The translations under genes and the position numbers were made by a program. This document shows positions 33,791 through 45,200 of a stretch of DNA of 64,000 bases, piece after piece. Below the pieces are notes generated by a model. The model saw only the letters and a program-made list of their open reading frames with translations, made no database searches and was not told the origin of the DNA. The stretch's first letter is position 1; every line of letters starts with the position of its first letter. The stretch spans positions 289,501 to 353,500 of the forward strand of contig JAYKKM010000005.1 in assembly GCA_035772405.1 (NCBI GenBank), read 5' to 3'. The DNA is from Chrysogorgia sp. JL179-B06 (taxonomy: Eukaryota > Cnidaria > Anthozoa > Scleralcyonacea > Chrysogorgiidae).

Positions 33791-34192
33791 GCAGAATGTG
33801 AATCAATTGGCTAGGGCAAACGAATTTTTCTACGTCTCGTCGTCTCGACCATGCTCTAGAAAGCTCTTTCAATGTCCAGCCGGCGTGTTTGCTCGTCCAG
33901 TTCACCCGCCAGTTTTGGCGCAAATAATATATCAAATGATGTAATATAAACAGCTCACTTAACCGAAGAGAAGAACACGTTTATCCTAAATCTCATTGGC
34001 TTATTTTTGTCACATGATTACTTTGCGTGTAACCCGCTTTTTGTTTCACTCGAAACAAACCTTCGCTCGAAACGTATACGCTATTTCGGCAGTATATCGA
34101 CCTTTTAGACAGCGAGCCTGGGTCCCGCCCATAATGTCCCCCATTTTTTTGTTGTAGTAATAAAACCCAAGCGTACCTTGCTTGTTTTTTAG

Positions 34193-34391
34193 GCTTGAAA
34201 CTGTCATCATCATTTGTGCTGCTCACTGAGTTCACTGGTAAACGGCATCGTGCTACCATTGGAATTTCGTTTTTTAATTTTTGGGTGATTGCTTTGCCAA
34301 TTTTGGCTCTCCTTGGTTACCTTCTTCCAAATTGGCACCATTTCCTGCTTGCAACAGCTATAGCTGCAACGCCTCTTTTCTTCTTCTGGTG
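34193..34391 (+). CDS. SLC22-type transporter, exon 3
   Basis: The acceptor is cttgttttttag and the donor is gtaagt. The exon reads (G)LKLSSSFVLLTEFTGKRHRA, then two hydrophobic segments (TM5-TM6) and FFW(W). TEF-x-G-x-x-x-R is the conserved SLC22 segment between TM4 and TM5. The final two bases pair with the first base of exon 4 to give the second Trp of the WWFIPES stretch. It lies only 265 bp upstream of the Polinton. Confidence 0.9.
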
Positions 34392-34649
34392 GTAAGTATA
34401 ACGCTAAAAAGTGTAGCTGTGATAAATAATCTTACTGCTAAAGTACTATATAGTGTACAAAAGCAAAGAAAATACTAATAACATAATTACTAATGAAAAT
34501 TGCTAAAATACATTTATCAATAAGTAACTAATGTATTTGTGATTATTAAAAATTCAATATTTGATCCGACATATATTAATTGTCCAAAGATTGTTCCCGA
34601 GATTGTTCTATTGAGTAGATCGATTAATCGAAATTGTTAAACCGAATAC
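34392..34649. other. Start of intron 3, no feature
   Basis: AT-rich spacer between exon 3 and the Polinton target site. Confidence 0.6.
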
Positions 34650-34655
34650 TATGCA

Positions 34656-34824
34656 AGTAGTATAGCAAGTAGGGCTGCGAGCCCAATCGACTTCAAACGT
34701 GAATATAAACACCAAAACATCACCAAATTTTGCCAAATCGCGATTCGACAAATTTGGTGATGTTTTGGTGTTTATATTCACGTTTGAAGTCGAATAAGCT
34801 CGCAGCCCTACTTGCTATACTACT
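34656..34824. repeat. Terminal palindrome, left end
   Basis: The first 169 bp of the element are an imperfect palindrome centred near 34740 (aatcgcgatt). Arms of about 84 bp differ only at a small bubble (gcccaat against gcttatt) and near the tip (attttgcc against atttgtcg). The inner arm therefore ends with a full copy of the element's own terminus. Confidence 0.92.
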
Positions 34825-35619
34825 ACAGCGATCGTTAGTCAATCTAGACACCCTTCGCACGTTTTCTACTAAATTGATGTCAAACACACGCGAGACTAGC
34901 GAAACAATACCAAGTTTATACTAAATTTGACACCATTTTAGCCACATTTAAAAAATAGAAAGTGCCGTTTCAAAATTCTCACAAATTACATTTAGGAAAA
35001 AATAGAAAGTGTCATTTCAACATTTTCGCGTGTTAAAAAAATAAAATGTGGTACGAGCCCACTCTCACATATTAAAAAATAGAGAGCGTCATTTCAACAT
35101 TTTCACAAATTTGTCAAATCACATTTAAAAATAGAAAGTGCCGTCTCAACATTTTCACGAATTTGTCAAATCACATTTAAAAAATAGAAAGTGCCGTTTC
35201 AACATTTTCACAAATTTGTCAAATCACATTTTCACAAATTTGTCAAATCACATTTAAAAAATAGAAAGTGTCGTTTCAACATTTTCACAAATTTGTCAAA
35301 TCATATTTAAAAAAAATAGTCGTTTAAACGTTTTTACAAATTTATGTATCGTAAAAGTGTCTCACGCGTGATAAAATTGCCACCTGTTATGCAAATTAGG
35401 TTATTGCCACCTGTTAATAATTGATTAGTCCGTTTGTTCACTATTTTCAGCGTTTGTCGCCTCTTTTCTAAAATGGTGATCGTACACATATTTCGACGTT
35501 GTGATTCCTCCCGACAACAAGCCCAAGAAAGGCACGTACGGCGTCACAATCGCGACAATGCTTTCGACGTCTTTCTTTAATAGTGGGTCTTTTTGCAACT
35601 CGTCATTTAGTTCGTCAGG
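34656..35619. repeat. Polinton left terminal inverted repeat
   Basis: 964 bp, pairing with 61052-62015 at equal length and with only scattered differences. It includes the outer 169-bp palindrome, a block of short tandem-like units (cacatttaaaaaatagaaag, then ttcaacattttcacaaattt, repeated about seven times between 34930 and 35340), and the last 64 codons of the 172-residue gene. Confidence 0.95.
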
Positions 35620-35943
35620 ATTTTCAATAGCGTTCAACCCATCTAGTAAGCTGGCGAATTTGCTGATTAGCAAGTCGGTGAGAAAAGCGTTTGCGATCTC
35701 CATTCTCTTCAACTCGTATTGGTGCCATATCTTGTCGATGACCTTTGCGGACGCTTTTTTAATATACGCTTCAGATTGGCTCACCACACCATCACCAGAC
35801 AGTCTAATAAGTTCGGATCTCCTAACGTCAATGTTGTCTTCCACAGTCGAAGTACTAGCGGCTTCAGTGTCCTCGACTAATTCCTCAATCGTGGGGTTTT
35901 CCTCACTTTTGCGTTTTACCATCACGCTATTACTTATACCCAT
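35425..35943 (-). CDS. Polinton protein of unknown function with myristoylation signal (172 aa)
   Basis: The protein starts MGISNS, which fits the N-myristoylation pattern M-G-x-x-x-[ST]. It has an acidic, Ser/Thr-rich segment (residues 14-40), a helical middle (QSEAYIKKASAKVIDKIWHQ and beyond), and a hydrophobic stretch VPFLGLLSGGITT near the end that could insert in a membrane. Its last 64 codons lie in the left TIR, so they are duplicated at 61052-61246. It is the first gene from the left end, 3 bp downstream of the ATPase stop. I do not recognise the family. A related segment occurs in the Polinton relic at 33586-33790, so the gene is conserved among Polintons here; a minor virion or membrane protein is possible but not shown. 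Confidence 0.8.
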   Translation of the reverse strand: MGISNSVMVKRKSEENPTIEELVEDTEAASTSTVEDNIDVRRSELIRLSGDGVVSQSEAYIKKASAKVIDKIWHQYELKRMEIANAFLTDLLISKFASLLDGLNAIENPDELNDELQKDPLLKKDVESIVAIVTPYVPFLGLLSGGITTSKYVYDHHFRKEATNAENSEQTD

Positions 35944-35946
35944 ATT

Positions 35947-36546
35947 TTATTGCGGAATAACAACTTCGTGACTGTATGGATAGCGTAGTGAGATTTCTAG
36001 TCTAGCGTACTTATTATTTTTTAATGCGGTCACAATCGCCGACGATTTTTCTCTGCTGATGTTTCCAAGGTAATCGTCGATAACGACCTTCATATCACTC
36101 CTACTTGGGCAGTAGAAGCAAACGAGCTTACTAATATTTTCTCTATACGGTTTTGCGATCGACGTCAGTTGTTGTGTGATGACAATAACGCTCAACATAA
36201 AATGTCGCGCACTAAAAGCCAAGTTGACCAACTGACTAGTCCTATTCTTGACATCTTGAGAGCTCGCACAGTCGTCCAACACGATCAGAGTGTTAGTGCC
36301 TTTAAAAACATTTGTTACACACTTGAGAACAGCGTCGACATTGTCCTGTGTGCAGTCTATCGCTAGCACGTCAGGGTCGCGCGCATATTTCCAATCTTGG
36401 TACGCTTTGTTCCACTCGAAAGTAGGGCAAATCAACACAATGTAGTCAAATTTACTAAAGTACTCAGATTCCAATGTTTCCAGCAAATAACGCGTCTTAC
36501 CACAAGCTGTCATACCAACAATTAGCATATTAAACGGAGTCTCCAT
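35947..36546 (-). CDS. Polinton packaging ATPase (FtsK/HerA-type, A32-like)
   Basis: A 199-residue P-loop ATPase. Walker A is GMTACGKT (residues 11-18), Walker B LIVLDD (87-92), and a sensor-like VITQQ lies at 122-126. The layout and length match the genome-packaging ATPase of Polintons, related to poxvirus A32 and the FtsK-HerA superfamily, which pumps DNA into capsids. It lies between the capsid gene and the 172-residue gene, all on the minus strand with gaps of 3-15 bp, consistent with a co-transcribed morphogenesis block. The start at 36546 is the only ATG before Walker A. No lesions are visible. Confidence 0.9.
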   Translation of the reverse strand: METPFNMLIVGMTACGKTRYLLETLESEYFSKFDYIVLICPTFEWNKAYQDWKYARDPDVLAIDCTQDNVDAVLKCVTNVFKGTNTLIVLDDCASSQDVKNRTSQLVNLAFSARHFMLSVIVITQQLTSIAKPYRENISKLVCFYCPSRSDMKVVIDDYLGNISREKSSAIVTALKNNKYARLEISLRYPYSHEVVIPQ

Positions 36547-36561
36547 TAACTCACGTTTGAT

Positions 36562-37800
36562 TTAATACTGGATTGATTGCAACCCATTGTTCATAAAGTT
36601 GACCAGCCCATCACTCATCACAAACACCCTGCACATGACATTCGCAGTCGTCGCTTTTTTAGTGATCTCAAGGAGCACGCCAGATTGTGTGTTCACAATT
36701 TTTTTACCAGTGGCGACGTTGTAATTATCTTGGACGCTCCTCAAGTCAATGACCAACGCAAAGCCATCTTTATAGAACTTCTGTATGGTCATAAACTGAG
36801 CGTGTTCTTCACCCAACCCAAACAATCGTTTTGCCTCTGCATAGAACTTCGACTTTGGGATGCCTTGTGAGTACACACTATTTGGCACACCTTCAATTGT
36901 GACTCTAATATTCTCAATATTTGGGTAAAGAAACTCCTCGCTGTCTGTTCGCACCTTATTCGTGAATAGCAACACAATTGCCTTCATGCTTTTTCTTGGT
37001 AGGTTAATGTTTTCATTCACAATGGTCGTGCCTTTGTCCCATTCGGTGGTTTTCATCAACGTGACGTGCTCATATGACAAACTACGACCACTTGCATAGC
37101 CCGACGCTATTTCGTCAGCGAGCTCCTGGTTATCAATCGTCTCATACTCAAGCTCGAGGTTCTCCAGAGTGTACCCACCCACAGCGCTACCGGATTGCGC
37201 CACCATGATGTCTGTGGCCTTCGGAAGTGTGATCACATACTGCAAGTTGTTGTTCATGCTAAAAGGAGCGTACAACCCGTGGTCATTCATAATCTTACCA
37301 AGCTTTATCCGCTGCTTCGTCCCAATCACACCAAACATTAACGCGTCACTAACTTTAGAAACGTTCCCACTCGTCGCACCACTGTCATCCTTAGAAATTA
37401 GCTTTCTCAAGTTCTCACCGCCAACACCATAGTCAATCATTTGGTCTCGCGCAGTAGCGCTTTCCCAAAGGTCGCGATAGACACCAGTGTAATTTTCCCC
37501 ATTGTTGTCATACACAGTTTCCCCAGCTAGTCTTACAACAAGCTTCTCAACCAACAACTTGCTGACATTGTTCAAGAACCAGCTTTTGGCGTTTGCATTC
37601 TTAAAGTCGAACACTAGACCCAACGATCCAGGCACCAAACAGCTACTAACCTTAAGCTTCGGTATATCGATGTAAAGTTCCTCACCAGGACTGACCTTAT
37701 TAGGGTTCAACGTGATTACGTGTTGCGTTCTCACCCCTTTTATGCCACCCATGGTCGCTCGTCTAAAACCAGGGCTCAACTCTTCCGACGTGACGTTCAT
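36562..37800 (-). CDS. Polinton major capsid protein (double jelly-roll)
   Basis: A 412-residue protein with the conserved sequence landmarks of invertebrate Polinton major capsid proteins: VPGSLGLVFDFK, SWFLNNVSKLLVEKLVVRLA, VYRDLWE, LENLELEYETID, LPRKSMKAIVLLF, and IENIRVTIEGVPNSVYSQGI. The length fits a double jelly-roll subunit that would build an icosahedral shell. It sits next to the packaging ATPase. The fold assignment comes from family knowledge; only the motifs are visible. Its C-terminal stretch MSDGLVNFMNNG is echoed in the relic at 33586-33790. It is one open frame with no lesion. An alternative, less likely, is another structural protein of the same particle. Confidence 0.85.
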   Translation of the reverse strand: MNVTSEELSPGFRRATMGGIKGVRTQHVITLNPNKVSPGEELYIDIPKLKVSSCLVPGSLGLVFDFKNANAKSWFLNNVSKLLVEKLVVRLAGETVYDNNGENYTGVYRDLWESATARDQMIDYGVGGENLRKLISKDDSGATSGNVSKVSDALMFGVIGTKQRIKLGKIMNDHGLYAPFSMNNNLQYVITLPKATDIMVAQSGSAVGGYTLENLELEYETIDNQELADEIASGYASGRSLSYEHVTLMKTTEWDKGTTIVNENINLPRKSMKAIVLLFTNKVRTDSEEFLYPNIENIRVTIEGVPNSVYSQGIPKSKFYAEAKRLFGLGEEHAQFMTIQKFYKDGFALVIDLRSVQDNYNVATGKKIVNTQSGVLLEITKKATTANVMCRVFVMSDGLVNFMNNGLQSIQY

Positions 37801-37852
37801 ATACTTTACATATGTTTTATCATCTTCGAAGCTGAGACCCTCGAAGCTGAGA

Positions 37853-38380
37853 CTACCGTTTTAGCTTGTAATAATCATAAGCAAACCACGCGAGTACCAC
37901 TGCGAGTACCCAGAGATTTTGGGCCAACCAAGCAAGACCCTTTGCACCCAACGTCAACATATTGTAAACTAAATTAGCCAACCCAACAGCCCATGGACCC
38001 ATCTTCGTGATTGCGTTCTTAACAGCCTGTGCGAATGACTTTGTAGTCATAACGCCTCTCATAACAGCAGATCTCCCAGCGATAATGATAGTTGTTATAA
38101 TTCCAGCCACTGAAATTGCCACAGCGCTCAACCCAACCATATTCTCTTTAGCCCATTCCTTAAATTTCTGCAACCTGTCAATGTCGACTTCTTGTTGCTC
38201 TCTAACCTCCTCTATTTGTCGCTGCTCAATAGTTCTGTCTCGAGCTTCTTCAAGCCCCACAACACGCTCTACCAATTCAAAGATAACGCTTTCGTCGTCT
38301 TCACCGTCTAGTTCGTCTGACGTTCTATTTATCACTTCTTGAAAGTGGTCCGCTTGTATTTGCAGCGTACCATCGTCACC
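37853..38380 (-). pseudogene. Polinton gene split by a transposon, 3' part
   Basis: The last 175 codons of the interrupted gene. It has an acidic segment (SDELDGEDDESVIFELVERV), a coiled-coil-like QRQIEEVREQQEVDIDRLQ, and then hydrophobic segments: VGLSAVAISVAGIITTIIIA, AVGLANLVYNMLTLGA and LWVLAVVLAWFAY. It ends KLKR just before the capsid gene. The hydrophobic C-terminus suggests a membrane-associated or membrane-active virion protein. An internal ATG at 38335 could start a shorter protein, but no promoter is evident. Confidence 0.78.
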
Positions 38381-38392
38381 TACACTGTAAAA

Positions 38393-38800
38393 ACGAAATG
38401 GTTATTTCAAGCAAAAAAAAATGGTTGAAATGTGGATCTGAGACAAACAGTTGTAAATGGTTATAACAACCAATTAATAAATGGTCGCCATTAACCACAT
38501 TTAAATGGTTACATTTACCATTTTATAATGGTTGAAACTACCATTGTGAATTGTTGTAACGACCAATTTCCAATAGTAGATTTAACCATTATATTTTAGT
38601 AGAAATGATCAATTATAATGGGTGTATATGACCAATTAGATTTGGTCATTCGAAGTTGTAACCAATTAACAACAGTAGTTTTAACCTATTTAGAATAGTA
38701 CCCAGGGTGGATCTGAGGTAATCAATTCTAAATGGTTGAAGTGTGTTATTTTAACAATTTTTTATTGGTTGTAGTATTAACCATTACACAAATGGTTAAC
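38393..38800. repeat. EnSpm left subterminal repeats
   Basis: Dispersed inverted and direct copies of aatggtt / aaccatt / aaccaat, about twenty in 400 bp. Confidence 0.8.
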
Positions 38801-39888
38801 ATTTAAAACACAAATCTTATCCATCTTATGAAATATAACAAAAAAAAAACACAAATTTGATGGAAAAAATTTAATCTAAATGCTTCCTGTTTTACAAATG
38901 TTTACAAAATTCTTAACAGCAAAAAGTGCTATATAAAGGGCTTATTACATGGATAGTCTCAGCCTGGCCGGGCTAAAATCTCAGCCCGGTAAGCTGGACT
39001 GAAATTTGATCCCGGCTCACAGACAAATTGCTTAGTAGCTAAACAGAGAATGGCTTAAAATTGGACCATTGCCCTCATTGGCCAAACAAAGTTAATGAAT
39101 ATTTAAAATGGTTCCAGTCAAAATCAGTCGTGGAGCTTTTGTCTCATGGATTGATGTCTGTACATCATCTTCATCCTGTAATTATACATGAAATAATGTT
39201 ATATTATTTTATTTTATACTATAATATTAGGTCATTATACTACAATTATAAAATAAACTAAGAAATGGCAGTTACTGTATTTACAATGTTCCATTCAGGA
39301 ACATATTGTGCCTCTAAATGGAAATTGAAAAGTGCAAATGAATTGCAAACTTACAAGAATGATTTTCCAAAACATCTCCCCAGCGATAAAGTCAGTTGAC
39401 TTCTTCTCACCAAGCAGGTGTGGTAGGGCAGCCATAATACAGCGATTGTCCACTTCTGAAGAATAAAATTGGATTTTTTGCATGTCAATTTTATAATTAA
39501 ATTATTATTAAGCTAAACATTGCTATTATGGTGATATCAGTGCAAAGTACATACAGAAACTGAATGTGCAAATTAAACAATGGCACTGGAAACAGATGAT
39601 GTTAATGATTTTAAGAACACACGATGCTTTATGTGTATGAAGTGTTAGTGACAACTGACAACCTAGCCATTAGGGATGTGCCAGGGCAAAATCTAGATGT
39701 TTGACACTATCTGGTAAAATGTTGTGGTCCAACACTGGGAATAACTTACAGTGTGCTAAAAGTAAATCATAAGATATAGCTATGGTAAAGACAAAAGACT
39801 GATAATAAAGACTAAAGAGATGGTACAGAATAGAGATAAAACTCCATTACTCATGATTTGTAATGGTCTACTAGTTAGTTTCTATGTA
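38801..39888. other. EnSpm interior, no gene recognised
   Basis: AT-rich, no identifiable coding sequence. Short frames at 39061 and 39295 have no known features. Confidence 0.5.
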
Positions 39889-40119
39889 ATCGCAGTGCAA
39901 AAACTTGTTATCACAGTGCAAAAATCTGTTATTACAGTGCAAAAACTTGTTATCACAGTGCAAAAACTTGTTATCACAGTGCAAAAACTTGTTATCACAG
40001 TGCAAAAACTTGTTATCACAGTGCAAAAACTTGTTATCACAGTGCAAAAATCTGTTATCACAGTGCAAAAACTTGTTATCACAGTGAAAAAATATGTTAT
40101 CACAGTGCAAAAACATCAT
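39889..40119. repeat. 21-bp minisatellite, eleven units
   Basis: Unit gtgcaaaaacttgttatcaca, period divisible by three, so frames stay open on both strands (reading ITVQKLV over and over). Not a gene. Confidence 0.97.
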
Positions 40120-41194
40120 CATTGAGATAGAGAAAGTTCTATGTGTACCATACTGAACTTGTCAAGTGAAAACTTGTCATTTTGTGCTGTACAGACAAGC
40201 AAGTTTAAATTTAAGTTTGAATTAATATTGTCTCAAACATTTTCCTGTAGTATGTTATTAATAAGTAATAGTATGATTTTTCGTGCAATTTGAAAAAAAA
40301 AAAACACTCGTGAGTTTTTCAAAGACCCCAAATAGCACTTGTCCTTCTGACTCGTGCTATTTTGAGATATTTGAAAAACTAACTTGTGCATATTTGTTTC
40401 CAAATTGCACTCAAAATCATACTATTACTGTACCTATACAAAACCAGTAAGAGTGCTACATATTAAAATAATAATGCATTATGATAATGGTCAACAGAAA
40501 GTAATCATGTGAGAGTGATAAAGAAGAAATTTCACCCACTCAACTCTTTCATCTTATTAGATAATTTATAATGGCTGTAAAAAAGAGCATGGGAAACCTC
40601 TTTGTTTATTATTCTCATATTCCTTTCTGTTAGCTGTTACAGTAAGGTGCATCAAATTTTGGTGTGACAAACATTATACTGGTTTTGGTAGTATCACTTA
40701 CCCCATTCCCTTTCTTTTCTTGAAGAGGGGTAGAGACACTCTTACCCCATTACAGTCAAATGTCTTAAAATAAATTCAAATAAAGAACTTATCAATGAAA
40801 TTGCTGGTTAAATAGTAAAAAATTGCTAAAAAAAAGGCCCATACCACTAAACAAGAGATTAGCGATTAATTTAAGTGACAAAATTCCCCTTAACCTCAAA
40901 ACAACTTAGACCCTAACCCCCTGCCTAATGAGTTTTCTAACCCTAACCCCAGTTAATATGACTGCTGACCAACAAGAGACCACTGGTGGGCACTACACAG
41001 CTAAAAATCGCACAAGTTGTTGCAATGTTGTTGGCTGAACAATACTGTAACAAGGCGGCTATCATGCGTGAACAACATTGTTGAACGAACAATGTTGCTC
41101 ATCATTGTTCCAACAACATTGTTCACAGGGTGCAGCACAACATTGTTCACGCCTGTTGACAACTTGCAACAGCTTGTGGATTTTTCGCGTGTAG
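40120..41194. other. EnSpm interior with telomere-like runs
   Basis: No gene. A hairpin-like pair near 40265-40430 (taatagtatgattttcgtgc / complement) and degenerate (ccctaac)n at 40909-40950 are present, and a cluster of caacattgttc / gaacaatgttg repeats occupies 41010-41160. Confidence 0.55.
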
Positions 41195-41197
41195 AAC

Positions 41198-41768
41198 AAC
41201 CACTGAGACCAATTAACCGTGAGGGAACTGGGACTAGCCCTAACACAACCCTAATCCTAACCATACATTAGGGTTACCTAAACCATACGCATGTCATGTA
41301 GGGTTAGGATTCAACCCGGTCTCTTCCTTAAATTAACTATTATCCTTAATTTACAAATCGCTCTGAATTAAGGATAATGGTTGTTAATCTAATGCTAGAA
41401 CCCAACCCCAACACAACAAAGATCCTAACCCTAACCCCCCGCCTAATGGTTTTTTTTAAACTAATCCCCCGTCAAAATGTTCTCCATCCCTAGCCCCACT
41501 CATCCACTCCCCTACTTGGCTAGCTAAACTTATAAACAAGTGAGAGATACTAAGCTTGTGGGATAGTAATTGACTAACACACGCATGTGCGACTTTCACG
41601 ATCGCCTCTAAATTAACCATTATCCTTAATTTAGAGCGATTTGTGAATTAGGGATAATGGTTAATTTAAGGTAAGAGATCGTGTTGTAGGATTATGTTAG
41701 GGACTGAATAATAAGCATATTTATTTTCTAGTCCCAGTTCCCTCGCAGTTAATTGGACCACTGACCTA
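41198..41768. repeat. Inverted-repeat MITE inside the EnSpm element
   Basis: The outer pair is accaattaaccgtgagggaa + ctgggactag against ctagtcccag + ttccctcgcagttaattgg. Inner pairs share attatccttaattta and its complement, near 41340-41390 and 41612-41665. Confidence 0.7.
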
Positions 41769-43870
41769 TATATAACCTCAATATAATATATATAACCTCA
41801 ATATAATATATATAATATTAGTCCAATTATATATAGATCAGTGCCCGTGACACAGTAAAGGCACTTAAATACGTTGCCACGATTATTTGACATCACAACC
41901 AATCAGCAGGCTTCTTCGCTCGAATCATATGACACTTATGTCCTACCCAGTCTTTTGGTGTCGTTTAGGCGCGAAATACGAATGGAAAACGTTCAACGCT
42001 AGCTTTAATAGCAACAACTATAAACTCAAAGTTATATCGCAACCTTTGCTTAATTAGCGGCATGTATCTCAAAACTTCTAAATGATGAATACTTACCAAG
42101 CCAGTGACTTTGCTCCATACAGAAATGCATTTTTTCCGTAGCTTTAGTAGAATCGGGTCATTGTTGTGAGGACAATGAGGTCATTCATCTCGAGGCCAAA
42201 AAGTCTTCCCCGTCAACTTGGTTTTCTATAAGCAGGCTCGTAAAGTGTATCTCACTATTGTCGTAAATCAAAGGATACTTTATAATAACATATATATAAT
42301 AATTGATACATTCTTGTCGAAATGGCCATATTTGACAATAATTTGAGGCCGAACGAGTTGTTTATCGATTCGAGTCACGCTAGTTAATATTGACGCTTGT
42401 TCGGAATATTTTCTGCCGTTTATTCCGTAAAACCATTCAATGAATAAAATAATCGTGAACGCGAAAGAAACGAACATTTATAGTTAAACACTTACATGCA
42501 ATGTTCTGTGCTAGTGGATTATATACTTGGACAAAACGTCACAAACGCAACGCGGTATGTGACTAATATCTTACCTTTGAAATATGCGTCCATCAGTGCG
42601 CCCAGGTTTGACTGCTCGAGGAGTTTTAAAATGTCTTCTGATGTTGATGCTTCGTGTATCGTTAAGGCCATCTCAAACAATAATTATCGCAAATAATTAT
42701 AATAACAATAACGCAAATGATTTCTGAAGCCGCACGAGCAGCCCAGTGTTATTAAATCCACTGTTTGAACGAATATGGATGCCAACGGGGTCAAGTCACT
42801 AAAGTGGCAGATGAGGCCAACTCCTGTCATGCGGGCAGGCAAATAAACCAATCAGCGACGGCGAAAATGGCCCCCAGTGCCTGCCGCTGACCACCCAGAC
42901 TGTTGTGCCAGTTGGGAGAATAATAAATAATAATAGTTCATTTCACTCGAAATTCAGTCGATAGTTGATAGATCCACGATAGATCTGACATTCCGATTTA
43001 GTTTAAACCGTCGAAGGCTTTCCGCTGGAGAACATCATTTACTGATTGGGAAGACGTTGTACCGGATTACAGGAGCTGATGAGCTATTCGTCCCGAAGTT
43101 CGCAAAGATTGGCAAGCATTTTGCTCTCAGGTATAGCGTTTCCTTTGTTTCTTCCTGCCCTTTCGGGTTTTACTATAAAACCCAAGTACCCCGAGCTATT
43201 GCAAATGATTTCAGTTGTTTATTAATAATCACGCGCGAATTTGCCTAAGTTCGGCATCTTCCACAAACTTTGAAGTTCATACCTTTTAAATTTATTGGGC
43301 TAGTATTTATTGGACTATATTTACAAAATAATACAAAACACAACTGCAGCTTTTGTATTAAATTTATTCATGGTTTTCCCCAGTTGACCTTTATTTTTGA
43401 GACTCATTTAATATGCATTGCATATCTGACTTCGCCATTTTAGCCAAATAAGCTGTACGTGTCATTAATATAGCCTTTGGTGGTGGGGATTTGATATTTA
43501 TTGCATTTCATTTATGCTGACATTAGAGTAATAAGCCTAGAGATAAGTAATGCATTAATAATACATTACTATCCGATTCCAAATCTTGATTTTATCTGTC
43601 GAATGCCTGGACCAACTATACCAGTTTCAGTCAATGGGCCATTCCATTTAATATCCGCATCCCCCCTATTGAGGGGTTGCTTCACAACCTTTGGATAAAA
43701 AATTATTTGTCGCCTCTAGGATAGATTTTAACCTAGTCTCCCCTAGGATATCTTCATTTACCCCTTGTATATTGTTAAAACACTAAAATATGGGCCAATT
43801 TGCTCTTGAACAAGAACATTCTTAACACTACTTAATTTTTACTTCAATTTAATTTATATAATATATATAT
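41769..43870. other. EnSpm interior, no gene recognised
   Basis: Short frames (42280, 42496, 43057, 43501) do not resemble known proteins. No RNA gene seen. Confidence 0.45.
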
Positions 43871-43873
43871 ATA

Positions 43874-44408
43874 TCCCGGCATTACCACCACTGCATATAT
43901 ACAGAACTCGTGACTGGGCTCTCGGCAACGGCTTCCATGGCTCGGTAGTCAGAGCACTGCACTAGTATCGCAGGGTCGCGGATTCAATTCCAGCCTGAAG
44001 GCCTTGAAGTTGCATTTTTCGCAACTGGTCCCGGTTTGGTCTTAAAATGTATGTATTCCAACACTCGAAATTTTCCTTCACCATAAATCCTTTCAACATG
44101 TAGTTTGATCGAGTGAAATGCCAAATATTACCTATAATATACCCAGAATCTTATCCCGGCATTACCACCACTGCATATATGCAGAACTCGTGACTGGGCT
44201 CTCGGCAACGGCTTCCATAGCTCGGTAGTCAGAGCATTGCACTAGTATCGCAGATTCAATTCCAGCCGGAAGGCCTTGAAGTTGCATTTTTCGCAACTGG
44301 TCCCGGTTGGTCTGAAAATGTATGTATTCCAACACTCGAAATTTTCCTTCACCATAAATCCTTTCAACATGTAGTTTGATCGAGTGAAATGCCAAATATT
44401 GCCTATAT
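43874..44408 (+). repeat. Tandem pair of tRNA-derived SINE-like units
   Basis: Two copies (43874-44140 and 44154-44408) of a unit with an A-box-like ctcggtagtcagagca and B-box-like ggattcaattccagcc, then a shared body (gcatttttcgcaactggtcc, ctttcaacatgtagtttgat). An 8-bp gap difference (gggtcgcg present in copy 1 only) separates them. Confidence 0.75.
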
Positions 44409-44439
44409 ATATATATATATATATATACTGTATAATATA

Positions 44440-44500
44440 TATATACTGATGAAGGGCTCTGATGAAGGGCTCCGCTCGAAACGTCAGTATCTCGTCACTA
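44440..44500 (+). other. Hammerhead-like core, possible Penelope pseudo-LTR end
   Basis: The run actgatgaagggctccgctc + gaaacgtcagt contains ctgatga ... gaaac with a short stem between, the conserved core of small type I hammerhead ribozymes known from Penelope-like elements. An extra A after ctgatga weakens the match. It lies between AT microsatellites with no other Penelope sequence nearby. Confidence 0.35.
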
Positions 44501-44583
44501 AATTATTGGCAAAATAAATATATGATAAATAAAATAAATACCTTTTGCTATATTATTTAAAACACTGTCTACGCAGCACTCTA

Positions 44584-44618
<35 letters not shown>

Positions 44619-44959
44619 TATGGATAATTTTTTGGAAATTCCTTCGGATAAATTGAGATTCAAGAACCCATAGGACATCCAAATCCCTCAATAGGGGGGT
44701 GAGGCTTTCCATGTCAGAATCACTGGAAAATGTTTCAAGTGTTTACTAGACATATTGATGAGCTTTGATATTGAGTGAAACAGGCAGATATATTGCTGTT
44801 GCTATTTTTACTGCATTGGTATTTCTACTGTGATGACTTGACCCGGCTAGTCTTTCAAATATTTTGGTAACAAGAGCATAATTTTGATGAACTCCCCCTG
44901 GAATAGTAATTTTTTTTGACTAATGTAAAAAATTCCTGGATCCGCCCCTGTTTACTACT

Positions 44960-45200
44960 GAGAATAATTAATGAACAATCGCACACATGTTTGCCGAAAT
45001 ATTCATAATACCACAAGTGCGAAGCATATGCGAATTCATAGTTTACGAAATTTTACTACGAAGCGGAAAAAACTGATGTTTGTAAATATTAAAATCCAAC
45101 ATCCCGGATGTAATTTTTTACTAGCCAAGGGTATTTACAAAAAATACCACAATAAAAAAATTTAAATACCCCTAGTAAAAAAATTTAAGTTTAATATTGA
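44960..45200. repeat. Repeat copy shared with 46915-47200
   Basis: Both regions carry attaatgaacaatcgcacac / attaatgaaaaatcacatgt followed by gcgaattcatagttta and aatccaacatcccggatgt. The second copy includes a hairpin with attaatgaaaaatcaca at one end and its complement at the other. Probably a MITE family nested in the EnSpm element. Confidence 0.7.

Noticed and set aside
34650..34655. Continuation of the flanking LINE RT to the left of the Polinton
   Set aside because: Translation of 34392-34649 in the matching frame has a stop and no RT motifs, so the LINE cannot be followed across the insertion.
35501..35971. Plus-strand frame of 156 codons opposite the 172-residue Polinton gene
   Set aside because: It is the shadow of the minus-strand gene, with low-complexity Ser-rich translation and no family resemblance.
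39889..40119. Regular short repeats that could suggest a CRISPR-like array
   Set aside because: Units are directly abutting 21-mers with no spacers, in an animal genome; it is a minisatellite.
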